From contig CAJJDN010000131.1 of NCBI GenBank assembly GCA_905182985.1, positions 46,456-110,455 of the forward strand: DNA of 64,000 nt, given 5' to 3'. The stretch is from Paramecium sonneborni. Taxonomy: Eukaryota; Ciliophora; Oligohymenophorea; Peniculida; Parameciidae. Position numbers and translations under genes: made by a program. Of this stretch, positions 49,332-61,392 are shown in pieces; position 1 is the first letter of the stretch; every line of letters begins with the position of its first letter. The notes beneath the pieces are model-generated. The model was not told where the DNA came from and ran no database searches. It saw nothing but the letters and a program-made list of their open reading frames with translations.

Positions 49332-51429
49332 TCATAAATCTGGTTTTTTATTTTAATTAAATATATTTCCTGATTTTCTTATGAATGTTTTCTAATCTTA
49401 TGAAAGTGCTTGAAAATCTATAAATGTAGTCAATAAATTTTGAGATTATCTCATTTTACATTTATCATTTTATTTTATAATTTCACCAAAAGAACTATTT
49501 ATAATTTCAGAATCTCTTTAATAACTTGATCTATCTGGATGACTTTATTTTCTTTTCTCTTAATATTTTTCAATATCTGCTTTTCTATGAGTAGATGTAG
49601 ATTATTATAAATTTTATGATTATTTTATAGATTATCTTCTAGATCTTTAAGATTAAACAGTCTTTAAAGTCTTAATTGAATTCTTTTTATATAAAGACTT
49701 AATATCATTTGTATGAACTGAAAAATCTAATTAAAATTCTTTGCTTTATTTTGATCCTGCAGATTCTGAATTTTTAACACTATTTTTTTTATTATGTTTA
49801 TCAATATCTAAACCAGATAACATTTAATACGATTTATAATTAGTTTCTGATGTTGTTTTAATATAATGAGTTATAAATGCTGAATCTAATACTTCTCCTA
49901 TAAATATTCTATCTTCCACTTTAGCTTCCAACATTTTCTTAATTAAATATTTAAGATCTTAAGATATTTCAGGCCAAGGAGATTTATCATAATTTATTTA
50001 ACATTTTTAATTCAAAACCTATATCTAACTTGGTTTTCCTCTAAAAGGAGGATATCCAGCAGCTAACTAAAATGATTTTATTATATTTTACAATATATAA
50101 TACAACTCCTAAACTAAATACATCTCCTTTCTAAGTATATGGTTACCCTTTAAAAATTTCAGGTGGTAAAAAACCTGGTGTTCCTGCTTTACTTGATAAT
50201 TATTCTTCATTAATTTTTTCAGCAAAACCAAAATCTACTAATTTCATTTAAAATGTCTCTTTAGATTCTATCATAATATTCTCTAATTTTATATCTCTAT
50301 GAACATATCCATTTTAATGTAATTCAAATAGAGCATCACCAATACCCTTTAAAATATAAGCAATAGTTTTTTCAGGTAATTTCCCTTTCTATTTAAAATA
50401 TGAATAAAGTGTTCCACCATCAAAATATTCAATTATTATCACTAACTTTTCTTTTTCTTAATATACTTCATAAATTCTTTCTATTCCTACATGATCAAAT
50501 TATTTTAATACAATTACTTCATTGTAAACCATTTACTAAACTATTATATAAATGTTATTTTTACAATAAATTTATCTTTATGTTTATTCTCTTCAAAAAT
50601 GTTTCTAGTTATAACTTTTGCTGCAAATATTGCTTCATCACTTTTTCTTTACACTTTATAAACTGTTGCAAATGCTCCACTTCCTAATGTTTCAATTTCT
50701 GTATAAATATGTTCATATCCTTTCATTAAACAAAAATGTTAAAGAACTTCAAATAATTAAAGAGTTAATTGATTTTGATGATCAAAAATTGTAATCCCAA
50801 TACCCTCTACACGTTCAATATATACAAGTGGTATTTATATATTCCTTTTAGTCTTTTAAAATGACAAAATTACTCTGTTCTAGTAACTCAATTCTAAATA
50901 ACCTTTTGGATAATTATCAGATTCCTATATTATTTAATTTCAATACTTTCTTGAAATACATTAGTAATCCAGAATATGTTAATTTAAAATAATAACCTTT
51001 CGCACTTTTTTTCTTCCTTCCTATTCGAAGCATTATATTTTAAAATGCATAATTCTCGTATTACCAATTTTTTTACATATCTTATTAATTTCTTCTGTTC
51101 CAAAAATGCTTTATTTATGCATCTGAAGATATTCTAAAAAATGGCCATTTGATTTCTCCATCAAATTTAGGTAACTTTATATCTCCTTTTATTTTTTTTA
51201 TTTATATTTATTATTAATTATCACATTTCATTGGATATAGTGTATCTTAGTTCAATTATTATTTCAGTTATTTTGAAAAAGATGAAGTTCTTGGTATATT
51301 TTCAAAGATATTTGCTTAAAATTCTTGATTTATGGATTTTAAAAGAGCAGACTTTTGATTTTCAATAGTATTTACGAATATAGCATTTTGTATATTGCTT
51401 GATTCATCTAATCTAAAAACCTTTTTCAT
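49332..51429 (-). CDS. Ser/Thr protein kinase with N-terminal PH domain
   Basis: 673 aa; introns 50925-50946 (22), 50536-50564 (29) and 50067-50091 (25); exons sum to 674 codons. Residues ~135-225 form a PH-like domain: RKKKSAKGYYFKLTYSGLLM, YPKGYLELSYQNRVIL, VEGIGITIFDHQNQLTLQLF. The kinase domain follows at once: IETLGSGAFATVYKV, AAKVITRN, HRDIKLENIM, LVDFGFAEKI, GTPGFLPPEIFKG, KGDVFSLGVVLY. All catalytic residues are present (Lys in AAK, HRD, DFG, PPE in place of APE). The tail is long and basic/Ser-rich. PH-kinase order is that of AGC/Akt-like enzymes, but the catalytic domain reads more CAMK-like; ciliates have many such PH-kinases. Lipid-dependent membrane recruitment is inferred. Confidence 0.93.
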
Positions 51430-51948
51430 TAATTGATTAAAATAATAAATAATAATTCAGCAAATTAAAATATAATTTACAATCTTTTATTATTCTAAAT
51501 CGTGTTTATAAGTATTTTTTTATTTTAATCTTACATTAATCTCTTTTATTATATATTTATAGTTTAAGATCTTTTTCTTTGATTTAAATTAATATCAATC
51601 CAATTATCTTTTCAATTAAAACATCTGTTTTATTAACTTTACACATATTAATTATTTTCTATTTTTGAGTGTATAAATATTCTTTCGAGATGCTTATTGA
51701 TACTTGTTAACTTTTTTTCATTTTCTTAATTAATTGAGATATCAATTTTTTATCAAATAAATACCATAAAAAATTACAATCTTCTTTTAATAAAAAATAT
51801 TTTTTCAATGACTTTATCCTTTTTGTTTAATATCATTCTAAATGAAAATATTGGCTAATATTTTGGTACTGCTATTAATTTAAATTAAAAACTTATTATT
51901 AATATTAATATAATCAAACATATATAATTTATTTAAAAAATATATTTG
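51430..51948. other. interval without a supported gene
   Basis: About 520 bp. The minus strand is open from about 51830 to 51440 and reads DCNFLWYLFDKKLISQLIKK and KVNKTDVLIEKIIGLIL, protein-like, but there is no ATG and an upstream TGA; joining it to the kinase gene downstream is not possible by a normal intron. Recorded as a possible fragment only. Confidence 0.3.
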
Positions 51949-53221
51949 TCACAATTGAATTGATTATTATAATGCAAGAGGATTCCCTTTTTCAGTTTTT
52001 GATAACTCTATATTGTAATAAATAAGGCCTCCTATTATAATTAAGTAAGAAACAACGGAAAACCAAAATATTCCAGTAAAATCAATGACAAATTTATCAA
52101 TATAATAAATTTCATCATCATCCCATATTTCTAGAGTTGAATTTTAAAATCCAAGTCTATTGTTTTCTTTATCAAAAATGATAATATAATTAAAAAAAAA
52201 TGTTGATCCAAATAACAAAAAGTTTATACCCTCCTTATCTCTAGTAGTACCTAATGCAATTTGGCATTAACCATTTTCTAAATTTGTATCTGCAATATAG
52301 CTTTTGTATGAGATTTAAAAGGAAACTTGATTAGAAATTATGGTAATATTAGGCATTAATTATTGTTATTACTCATTTGGATTACATGGACAAAATATTA
52401 TTCCTAATTTTTTTTAGCAAACTCTAAGCAATTAATTTATAACATATTCATAAACTTCTTCACTTAAAATCAAAGCAGGAGTTCCAGAATCTAAAATGGC
52501 ATACTTCCACTACTTTTATGAAGGGAATATTTAATCTGATACTTAAATTTCATCAATAGGTAAAGTCTAAGTGTATTAATTTAAATTACCCAAAAAAGCT
52601 CATTAGTTTAATTTATCCAAGTTGTACCATTATTTAATTTCTCTTGTGAAATATTATAATAAATTCTAGATTAAATTGGATTCTAATTTAATTATATAAC
52701 AAATATAGAATTATTGAGGTCTCCTTATTTATATGAAACATCAAAAATATTTGGTATTCTTTAGTCTCTCATCAAACCCATAATTCCATCACTAACTAAA
52801 AAAGAAATTTCCTCCTTTAAAATTAATATAATCGGCATAAAAGAACTAATATTTGAATTTGGAATTCCTACAAAGTCTTCTACTACTAAACCATAAACAT
52901 TCCCTGCGCCATACTGAATTTAATACTATTTTTTACTTTAATCATTATTTTATAATCTGTTTAATTTATTGTTTATGATTCAAAAGGATCAAATCTATTA
53001 TATCCTTGACAATCTATACATACAATAGAAGGAACCCATAATTCTCCAGATCCAGTATCAAACAACACAGTAAATTTTTGAGATGGTTTACCTATATTTA
53101 TTAGCCCGTAAAATTAAATGTTTTAAAAATCTGTCATATTGTATTCAACTAGATTTTGCCTTTTGAATAAATTGATTGAAATCCCTTATCCTAAATTAAA
53201 CAATAAAAAAATAACTATCAT
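51949..53221 (-). CDS. membrane-anchored pepsin-type aspartic protease (family A1)
   Basis: 406 aa; introns 52914-52936 (23) and 52599-52627 (29, GTAC...GAG). A hydrophobic start [15 protein letters not shown] acts as signal peptide, followed by [19 protein letters not shown]. First catalytic site: [20 protein letters not shown]. Flap region [20 protein letters not shown], with the Tyr. Second site: [20 protein letters not shown]. The C-terminal lobe has [20 protein letters not shown] and RLGFQNST. A transmembrane helix near residues 375-395 ([19 protein letters not shown]) anchors it, with a short cytosolic tail. Both DTG/DSG aspartates are present, so it should be active, in secretory granules, lysosome/food vacuole or at the surface. 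Spacer before next gene 53222-53589 shows nothing. Confidence 0.95.
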
Positions 53222-53589
53222 AATTATTAATTTCCTTATTTATTATAATTTATCATAATCTCAAAAATTCTATCTTTAGAAAATAAGATTTAAAGATTTA
53301 TTTGATTCTTGTTCAAAATAATTTTAGAATTTTAGTAAATCAATAGAATTTTAGATTATGCAATATTTATATGTATAATAATTGAATTCTAGATAAGAAA
53401 TTTAGAAATTTCATCTCTCATTTATTAGATACTTGTGTATAGGAATCATATTAAATACAATCATGTATTCTTGAATAATTAAAGTTGAGATTTATTAATA
53501 AATCATTTTTCTTTAAAAAAATAAAGAAAATTTGAAACAAGAAAAATGTCTAAAATACCATAAATTTGAGATTATATTATGCAATATTT
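53222..53589. other. intergenic, nothing seen
   Basis: 368 bp of AT-rich sequence holding the aspartic-protease promoter; no coding or repeat signal. Confidence 0.5.
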
Positions 53590-53976
53590 TCAAAATTACA
53601 TTAAATCATTCGTTTATTATGAAACAGATGGGGTTTGTTATACTGGTTATATAATTTATATAGGCTATGTTTCTTATTATTTTTTGATTCGTTCAGCTCT
53701 CACATGAATATGTTTATTCACAATTGGTAAAGGAGTAGCATTAGATTTAATGTCTAACCAAAAATTATCCTTTTAATGTTGATAAAGGAATTTAAAATCA
53801 AATTGTCCCTTGATTGGAAATGTTTTAAGAATATCAGTATAAGTAATGTCTTTTATATTCAATTGAATTCTAATAATATTTACCTATACTCAATACGTAT
53901 AAGCATTGGGCTATTCAGGATCATCTAAATCTTATGGAATATGGTAATGAATCATTGTATAATTTTTATTGGACAT
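53590..53976 (-). CDS. small DIX-like (Dishevelled/Axin-type) domain protein
   Basis: 119 aa; one 27-nt intron (53870-53896) removes an in-frame TGA. The sequence MSNKNYTMIHYHIPQDLDDP starts a ubiquitin-like fold; ITYTDILKTFPIKGQFDFKF and DNFWLDIKSNATPLPIVNKH, then IHVRAERI, follow the DIX pattern (FKxxLxxxGxYxFxFK ... W.D...  LPxxxxKIxxxVERI). DIX domains polymerise head to tail. A DIX-like fold in a stand-alone 119-residue protein is a tentative reading; other ubiquitin-fold families are possible. The C-terminus is Gln-rich and disordered. Confidence 0.6.
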
Positions 53977-54271
53977 CCTCTTAAAATTTAAATAAATTTA
54001 TTAATTATTGAAAAAAAATGATTTATTATTAAAGAATAATAATAACTTATAAGAATATCTAAAATTAGGAAATGATTTGAATAGACAAACTTTAGATAAT
54101 ATTATTTTGAAGTGAGAGTAAATAAATGTTAATAAAATGATAATTTCTTATTTAATAGAATTGTATTTATATAAAAGTAAGTTAGAAGTATTGAAAATAA
54201 TCTTATTATTATTAGTTTAGAAGATAAAAGTATTTCGAACTTGCAGTGACAATAAAAAAAAGAATTGATAT

Positions 54272-54870
54272 TCATTTAAATTTTGTAAATAGTTCTCTTG
54301 GTGCAAGTGTTAATTTAGGAGGTTCCTTATTAATGTTAAATTTATCTGCATATTTATTAAATAGTTCTTGATCAGGATTACCAAAGCGATTAATAGCATC
54401 CTCTTTCATACGTCCATATTTTAATTCAATCTTTGTTTTTCTAAAATCATCTTCATTTTGAAAGAATTCATTAGATGTTATATGAGGCTAGCATAATAAT
54501 CAATTTATTTACTTACTCGATTAATTTTACGTTGGTTAAAATCCTTACTCATAGTTAAGTTTTAAGCAGGAGATCTTTCAAGTAGTTTTTTGTTGTTTAT
54601 TTTCTTATCTGTTTTAATACGAAAATTATTATTTTAAAGAGGTGGAGCTTTAGGTATCTATTATTCAGGTTATTAATTTTAATTATCCCAATCATCCTCA
54701 TTAATTTCAAGCACTTTGAAGTTGCCTCCTCTGAAGTATTATTATAAAGTGATTCCATTAATTCTTTAAGCTTGACTAGACTCCTGTCTTTAATGACTCT
54801 ATGACACTAATCTACGTTTTTCCATTCTTGAACACTTTGATGTATCTGGACGCATACCTTATTCTTCCAT
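54272..54870 (-). CDS. hypothetical protein, 189 aa
   Basis: One 29-nt intron (54488-54516). Start MEEQGMRPDTSKCSRMEKRR is the first ATG after an in-frame TGA. N-terminal half polar and Gln-rich with an acidic patch (LEINEDDWDNQN) and a basic one (FRIKTDKKINNKKLLERSP). The C-terminal half is ordered: SNEFFQNEDDFRKTKIELKY, GRMKEDAINRFGNPDQELFN, KYADKFNINKEPPKLTLAPR. No TM, no recognised family. Looks conserved because the last 80 residues have a regular helical pattern with few low-complexity codons. Confidence 0.7.
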
Positions 54871-55234
54871 TTTTTAATTAATATTATTATATTATCATTC
54901 ATGATATCTACATCTTTTTCACTTTTTAAACTTTTCTTATTTACCCTCATATTCTCATCTTCAATTCTAAAATTAACTATTATCTTAATCAAACTTTACT
55001 AAACTTTTATAAACAATACTTTATTGACTGACAGTTGTTAATTATCCTTCCAAGTCCTAATCAACTATATCAATTCATTCCTAAAAAATACTAATTAATC
55101 ATCTACATAGTTAATATTTCTCTTCTAAAATTTCAAAACAAAACTAAAAATCGATGATTATGCTCTTTACATATTGATCTTCAACTTATTTTCTTAAAAT
55201 ACTTATCATTATTTATTAAATTAAATTTATCTAT
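54871..55234. other. intergenic, nothing supported
   Basis: About 360 bp, promoter side of the preceding gene. A standard-code open frame here (54871-54992) has no support under the ciliate code. Confidence 0.4.
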
Positions 55235-55486
55235 TCAAATTGAAAAAAAGTTTAGGTAATTATACTGAAATGTGCTTTGAAATGGATTTAATTGTTATTC
55301 ATCATTCAATTCATAAATATGAGGTTCATCCATGTTTTCTTAATTAAATTCTCTCTAAATCTTTTACTAATTGATGAACTGTAAGTTATGTATCTTTACT
55401 ACCAAATCACAATTTTTATATTTATTAGATGCCTTCTTTGCACTATTATACTATTATTTTAAGGCTAAATTATTTAAAACTATCAT
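55235..55486 (-). CDS. possible small protein, 83 aa
   Basis: Open from MIVLNNLALKQQYNSAKKAS to a TGA, with CDLVVKIHNLQFINQQKIQR and an acidic ENMDEPHIYELNDEQQLNPF. An in-frame 21-nt segment GTAAAG...CAG (about 55361-55381) could be an intron. No known family, no TM. Codon use is compatible with coding, but 83 codons can be open by chance in this genome; low confidence. Confidence 0.4.
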
Positions 55487-56360
55487 TCTTATTGAAAAAC
55501 CTAAAAATTCTTCTCTCATAATAAATCTTCATTTCAATATCTAGAAATTAATCAAAATATATCTTATATATAAGAAAATGCTATAAAATTTAAAAATATT
55601 TGAGTTAGTATTTTAAATTTCTTATTCTTATTAAGACAAAAATATATCATATTTTAATAAATCAAATCTGTGCATTCTAATAATTTTAATCCCATTATGA
55701 TAATATTTTAGATTTTATAAAATTCACATGAATTTTGATTTAGTATGAGTAAGTGAATCATATTGGATATTTAAGACTTTTAATAGATTTAATAACAAAT
55801 AAAATTAATTTAATTAGTAGTTTTCACATATAGAAATTATACAAAATATTTTTGGTTTCATTTAACACTAAATGATTTCGAATTATGAATTTTTCTAAAG
55901 CTATAAATATATCTCTAATTGAGGTGATCTTTTTTCTTTTCTCATTTGGATCTTTTTCAGAATAGTTTTTGACTAAATTTTATATGATAATGAAGAAAAA
56001 AAATTTTTAATTGTTTTTTCATTAACATCTACTCAATCAAAATAAAACTCTCTTTATTTTGTACCAATAAAAATCTTAAGCCAAAAAATTAATTAGCAAT
56101 AAAATTTTCATCTATATTATTAGGGATAATAAATAAAATATTCAATAACTTTTGAGATTAGGTCTTTATAAACTTAATCCTGTATTTTATTAATTTAATC
56201 ACTAAGGAAAAAGTTTAATTTCTGAAGAAAAATTCTTAAAAATTGAGATGAATCGAGATCTTATTAAGACTACAATAATTATGATGATTCAATTATAATA
56301 GCAACTTTTAAACATAGATTAATTTGAATATAGTAACGATATTTAATAATTAAAATATTA
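55487..56360. other. gene-free interval, about 0.9 kb
   Basis: AT-rich sequence without supported gene on either strand. No repeats longer than simple A/T runs. Confidence 0.45.
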
Positions 56361-58390
56361 TCAATTTTCATCATCACTACTACTAACTAATTGTGAAGCT
56401 GCTCCTTCATCTTCATCAGGAATCTATATATATATAATAAATACATTAAGATTTCTATTCACTTAATGCAAAATTGGCATTATTTTATAGACCTCTTTTT
56501 ACCAAGCATACCTAAGGAATATAATAATTAGATATACAATTATTAAAAGATTTGTTTTTCATCTTCCCCATTCAATTTTGGAAATACAGTTTGACTTAAT
56601 GGAAAATCTATTAATTTATATTCCTTAATAATAGAAGAAGTTATTACATGAATGTCAACATCGTAAACTGATTATGCTGCCATCATTTTTTCATACATTC
56701 CAAATTTGGTTTTATTCAAAGTTGATTAAACTTAATTTAATTTTTCCTCAATTTATTTAGTAATTGAGCCATCATCTTCTTAATCTATTTTACGCATTGA
56801 TGGAATGGTTCTACCCTTTTTATCTGAAATTGGTATATCTTACTTTTTATTATTAGAACTTATTTATTTTGGTTTTTGATCAGTTTAACCTATTTGTTAT
56901 AGGTTTTTATTTTATGATTGATTTTCATTTTAAATTGTATTCTAATCAGAATGAATTGATATCTCTTGATTTTATTAAGTAAGTTAGGCTTGAGAATTTG
57001 TTTTGTTATCAATATTAAATGAATGATCTTGTATGCCTTATAATGAATCTTAATTATTTTATTTAGAGGGGATAGATTATGGTGTTTTGAAGGATTTTTA
57101 GACACTATAATGATTATTTTGTTTTTTTCTTTCATCCAAATAGGGAGTAGGCATGTGTTATTATTATGGGGAATTTCTATTTTAAAGAGGAATTTACTAT
57201 TAATCATTTTTAACTAATTATTATTATTAATTTTTGGGTATTTACTATTAGAGGTTATTTAATTATTATTGTTAGGGAGTATCATTAGGTTATTGTGAAT
57301 ATTTTTAGTTAATCATTTACATTTATTGTTCAAGTTTTTCTTTTTGAAATTATAAGAATTATTCTTATTATTTCTATTGTGAAACAACATTTGGAAGTGA
57401 AGGTTTCTTAATATTGATTTTAACTTCTTATTACCAAAATTATTAAGGATTATATTAATAATTAGGATCTCTTATTTATTGTATAATTTATTCAACCCTT
57501 TATATTTTAGTTCTATCTTCAATTTCTTATTCACTAGCATAATCGAGATTCTCTTCATCGTCTTGATTAAAAGGATCTGATTATCTTCGAGAAAGTTGTT
57601 TAGGTTTAAACATATCATCAAATTAATTTTTAATTTTTTATCTTCTGAATCTTTCTTCACTATCTGAATCACTTTTTTCATAATCAAAATCTCCTCCTTT
57701 TTCTCTTTTAATTCTTTCAATATCTTCATGTAATCTTTAAATTTCCTTTTTTCTCTTCTTTTATTCTTCTCTTTAAGCTTTAGTCATATGTTTTTTATGA
57801 GGTTTTTTTAATTCTTCTGTAATTTCTTGAATAGTTTATTTTAAGTCTTCTTCATGAATAGGTTCAATTTATTATTGAATAGGTTATCTTTAATCTCTTT
57901 ATTAATTTTAATTGGTTTATTCATTTAATTATTAAATAACACCAGATTCTTATCTTTAAATAGTAGAAGGTCTTTATTATTATATTCGTACAGATTATTT
58001 CTTAGTTAATTTTTTAGAATCTTTTTATTTACCCATTTTTTTTGATTATTTCATATCATCAACTTTATCATCCTCATCTTCATCATTAACTATATCCTTC
58101 TGTATTTAGATTTCTATTTATTATTATTTAGGTGTTGAATGTACTATTTAATCAACATCTTATTATGATTCTCTTTATGAAGATAAAGAATCATTAGTTT
58201 ATTGAATAGATTGAATAATCTAATCAGCTAAAGAATCAAATTATTATTCAAGATATTCTTTTTACTTTTTTTCTTTGACTTGATAATAATCATTGAAATC
58301 AGTCATCTAAACTGAATAATAATCAGGAACTTTGATTTTAAAAGCCTTGGTTTTGATCTTCTTAACAATATCACGATATTGTTAAGTCAT
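56361..58390 (-). CDS. Q/N-rich charged coiled-coil protein, about 660 aa
   Basis: Open from MTQQYRDIVKKIKTKAFKIK to SSSDDEN; introns 56512-56537 (26) and probably 56424-56444 (21). An in-frame ATG at 58399 lies three codons upstream and one at 58306 (MTDFNDYYQVKEKK) downstream. The middle is a charged helix (EEQKKRKKEIQRLHEDIERI) followed by Ser/Asp/Glu clusters (YEKSDSDSEERFRR) and about 200 residues of Gln/Asn/Pro-rich disorder. The last ~120 residues are ordered: TKQIEEKLNQVQSTLNKTKF, SSIIKEYKLIDFPLSQTVFP, then LYAWQKEVYKIMPILHQVNR. No enzyme motif. The start codon overlaps the TGA of the upstream gene, which is unusual; the 58306 start would leave an 80-bp spacer. Confidence 0.75.
58361..58386. 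repeat. 12-bp perfect inverted repeat, 2-nt loop
   Basis: Arms 58361-58372 and 58375-58386 (CTTAACAATATC / GATATTGTTAAG) lie immediately 3' of the TGA of the minus-strand gene at 58387 and inside, or just upstream of, the next coding region. Could form a strong hairpin in RNA. Confidence 0.9.
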
Positions 58391-59145
58391 AGTCTACATT
58401 CTGCGTAATATAAATGAAAAGAGCAAAATTACTTTAAGTCATAATCGATATGTTCATCATTTAAGTATTTCTCCATAAATTTTAGTAATCGATTCTATAT
58501 TCTATCATTAGGAATAACTTATTTCGATAAAGATTTAGTACTATCCATCAAAATGACTTCAATACCTATATCTGAAACTTAAAAATAATTCAATAAGATA
58601 AATACATTCTGGTTTATAATTGTACTTATTTAAACATAATGATCGATTAAGCATTTCTTCTTATTGGGTATGTAAAATGGATTATTAAGTTTCATACTCT
58701 TTTTAATATCCAGGGGGTTTAATATCAGAATAGTATTTTTAATTATTCTTAGGTTTTGGAATCTTCTTTAAATATGCAGCAACTTTTCTTTAGAAATCAG
58801 TCAAAAGTACTTTTGTCTACATTTCATTTAATTTATTGGAATTGTTACTTAAACTAAATAAAAAAACAATAGATTTAGAATAACTTACAAAAATATAGGA
58901 GATTTAGTAAGATTAAAATATTCCTTAATATTATAGATGGAGGTATGATGATAAAAGTTTTTACCTTCATCTTTCTTTAAATTGTGTAACTGTAATAAAT
59001 ATAAAATTACATACACTTAATAACTTGAAGTTGCTGGTTGGTTTCCTTATTCTGCTTGAGCTTTGTTAATCTTAACTACAATAACTAATTTTTCATTCTT
59101 ACTTTGAATAATGATCTAAATGATGTAGATTAAGATTCTTTCCAT
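58387..59145 (-). CDS. hypothetical protein, about 222 aa
   Basis: Introns 58990-59016 (27, frame-neutral), 58854-58888 (35 nt, the longest accepted here) and 58578-58605 (28). Start MERILIYIIQIIIQSKNEKL, then VIVVKINKAQAEQ, KDEGKNFYHHTSIYNIKEYF, LTDFQRKVAAYLKKIPKPKN, YNYKPEFSDIGIEVILMDST, and the end DYDLKQFCSFHLYYAECRL. The N-terminal segment is hydrophobic but with few charges, possibly a beta-hairpin rather than TM. The internal Met (58822, MQTKVLLTDF) is an alternative start. No family recognised. Divergent from the coiled-coil gene with 66 bp between ATGs. Confidence 0.65.
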
Positions 59146-59211
59146 AACGTAGTTATTATTATCCTGGTAATGGTAATATATCGCAAGAATACATTTTAAT
59201 TAATTAATTAA

Positions 59212-60970
59212 ATGCTATTTGTCACAGAGCCAAAATTCATCAATATTTCCAATCCTCGTAAACTCCTCTCTCTCATCTAAGAATATGAACTTAAATTCCG
59301 TCCTGATTCTCCTATTACATAAAAAGCCATTGAAAGCATGGGATAAGATCGTCATCACTTTCGTCGAAAGTTTCATTTCTAAATCTGACTCATCTAGGAA
59401 TAAATTCGAGTTGCGTTATGATTTTGAGATCCAAAAAATACCATATACTGAAGCTGACTTGTAGAAGACCTATTTAAATTACATGAGAGAATTGATCAGT
59501 AATTCATTTATTATTATTATGTTAGTGGATTATGAGACTCTCTTTGAAAATAGAAAAAGAATTAAAGTTGATTTTGAAAAAAGATAAAAAGAAGAAGATG
59601 AACTTAGAGGATAGTAAATTCATATTATTATCTAGTAAATGGCCTGAATCTACTAATAATAAAAAGTTTATTCGTAATCAAATTGAATAACTTACTCTTG
59701 ATTAAAAATTATAATTTATTGAAGAAGAAAGAAATAAAGAATAAAAAATTAATGATTGTTTTGCTAAAGAAGCTATCAAATAAGAACTTGATAGAAGACT
59801 TATTATTTAAGAAAATTTATCTAAAGAATAAAAATGTTTAGTTTCACGTAAAGAAACATTTGATAAACTTAAAAAAAAAGCTGTATCTGAAAATAAGAAG
59901 GTTAATGAAAAATTTTAAACTCATTAATAATTATTAAGAAAATAATTAGAAAATGATTTCCGTAAATCCAAATCAATATAAGAAAAATTAGAAGCTAAGT
60001 AAAATTCTAATTTTTATTATTCTTTAGAGAATTATTACTACAATAAAAACGAACCAAAATTATCTCTGAAATTGCCTCTCGTAATCGTAAAGTAGATGAT
60101 AAAATTAATCATTTCAAAGATGATTTTGGTAATCGTTTGATGGAAGAACTTGTTAAAAAATAACAAGCATTAGAATTTTCTATGAGCAAAAGATAAAAAA
60201 CTGCAGAATAATTAGAAAAAAATAGATTAGAAAAATAATAATTCTTTGAATAAAAATTAAACAATATCAATCTTAAAATTAAATAAGAAAGAGAAGAAAA
60301 AGAATCAGAACTATTTAATAAAGTTGGATAAAAATTATCTAAATCAGAAAAATTATTAGAAGAGCATGATAAATTAGTATTGAAAATGTAAATTGATAAA
60401 AAAAAGGAGCACTAAACTAGATTCTCAAAATAAAAAGAAAGATATAAATAAAAAGAAGATAAACAATAAGAAAAAATTGAAGAATGGGATGAAAAATTAA
60501 AAAGTATTTAAGATAGGATTGATAAATTCTAAACCAAAAAAAGTGAAGAATGGAAATCTATAAAAGAATAAAAAATTTTAAATTAAAAAGAACATTTAGA
60601 ATTCATTTCATTTATGAAGAAAAAAAAAGAAGTAATCCATTTTTATATACATTTAGGATAAATATTAAAAATAATATTTGGAAAGATAAATGACAGTCCA
60701 AAACAAACTCAAAAAATTTAAAGATGAATAAGAATATGTTCGAAATTATTAAACTGCATCTAAATAAAGATTTGAATAGAATACTTTAGTTTAAATTGGA
60801 GAATTAATAAATTTAAAATATTCTTCATCACTTTAGCTACTTAAGTATATTATACTTATTATTATTTTATTAGTAAGTTGAAAGATCTAGAAGATGAAGA
60901 AGCTTTTAATGATATTTAATAGAAATATAAATAAATTGTAAAAGTTCCAGAAAAAAAACCTGTAGAATGA
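59212..60970 (+). CDS. long coiled-coil protein, 541 aa
   Basis: Five introns: 59370-59397 (28), 59614-59635 (22), 59999-60027 (29), 60632-60656 (25), 60845-60873 (29); exons sum to 542 codons. The first ~100 residues are globular: MLFVTEPKFINISNPRKLLS, LKFRPDSPITQKAIESMGQD, FELRYDFEIQKIPYTEADLQ. The rest is almost continuous heptad-like helix rich in Lys/Glu/Gln (LEKNRLEKQQFFEQKLNNIN, EKIEEWDEKLKSIQDRIDKF), ending in KVPEKKPVE. Typical of ciliate basal-body, tubulin-associated or kinesin-light-type scaffolds, but no specific family is recognised. Five introns in 1.8 kb is the highest density in the window together with myotubularin. Confidence 0.82.
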
Positions 60971-61047
60971 TGAAAGTTATTCAATTGTTTATAACTATAT
61001 AATTATTTTTTTTTTATAATAAATTAGTATATTAAATATATAAAGAA

Positions 61048-61392
61048 ATGTTTTAAAAAAAAATGAATCTCATGGGAGCAGCAAATGATAATGAATTTGA
61101 ATATTAAAAAAAGTACACAGTAGAAGAAAGATAACTCCGATATTAAAATGTTATGAATGCTGTTGGTTAATAAAAAGCTTTGGTCGTTGTTGAAAAGCAT
61201 AAAAAAGCATCGTTTCAAGCTAATAGTTAAACTTAGTAACCTTGGAAAATGTAATAGAATAAATTCAATAATTTAGATTTGCAATTGACAAAACTAAGAA
61301 TTTAGTCGAATTTTTACATTGCATTAAGTAAAATGCTGGCATAAATAAAACAACTAGCATCTTTTTATATTGTAATAATTCGCTTTTAATGA
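61048..61392 (+). CDS. small hypothetical protein, 114 aa
   Basis: Open from MFQKKMNLMGAANDNEFEYQ to TGA 61390-61392. The N-terminal part KYTVEERQLRYQNVMNAVGQ then QKALVVVEKHKKASFQANSQ is amphipathic and looks conserved; the C-terminal part (LQLTKLRIQSNFYIALSKML, ending SFYIVIIRFQ) is less certain, and a missed intron could change the end. No family recognised. 78 bp downstream of the coiled-coil gene on the same strand. Confidence 0.55.

Noticed and set aside
56890..57207. 105-aa minus-strand frame, and 57472-57729 likewise
   Set aside because: Same strand but wrong frame of the Q-rich gene 56361-58390; the correct frame is open throughout under the ciliate code.
58387..58399. Fusion of the genes at 56361 and 58387 through an intron
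   Set aside because: The only GT-AG pairs that skip the TGA are 37 and 40 nt long and lead to a TGA soon after in the new frame.
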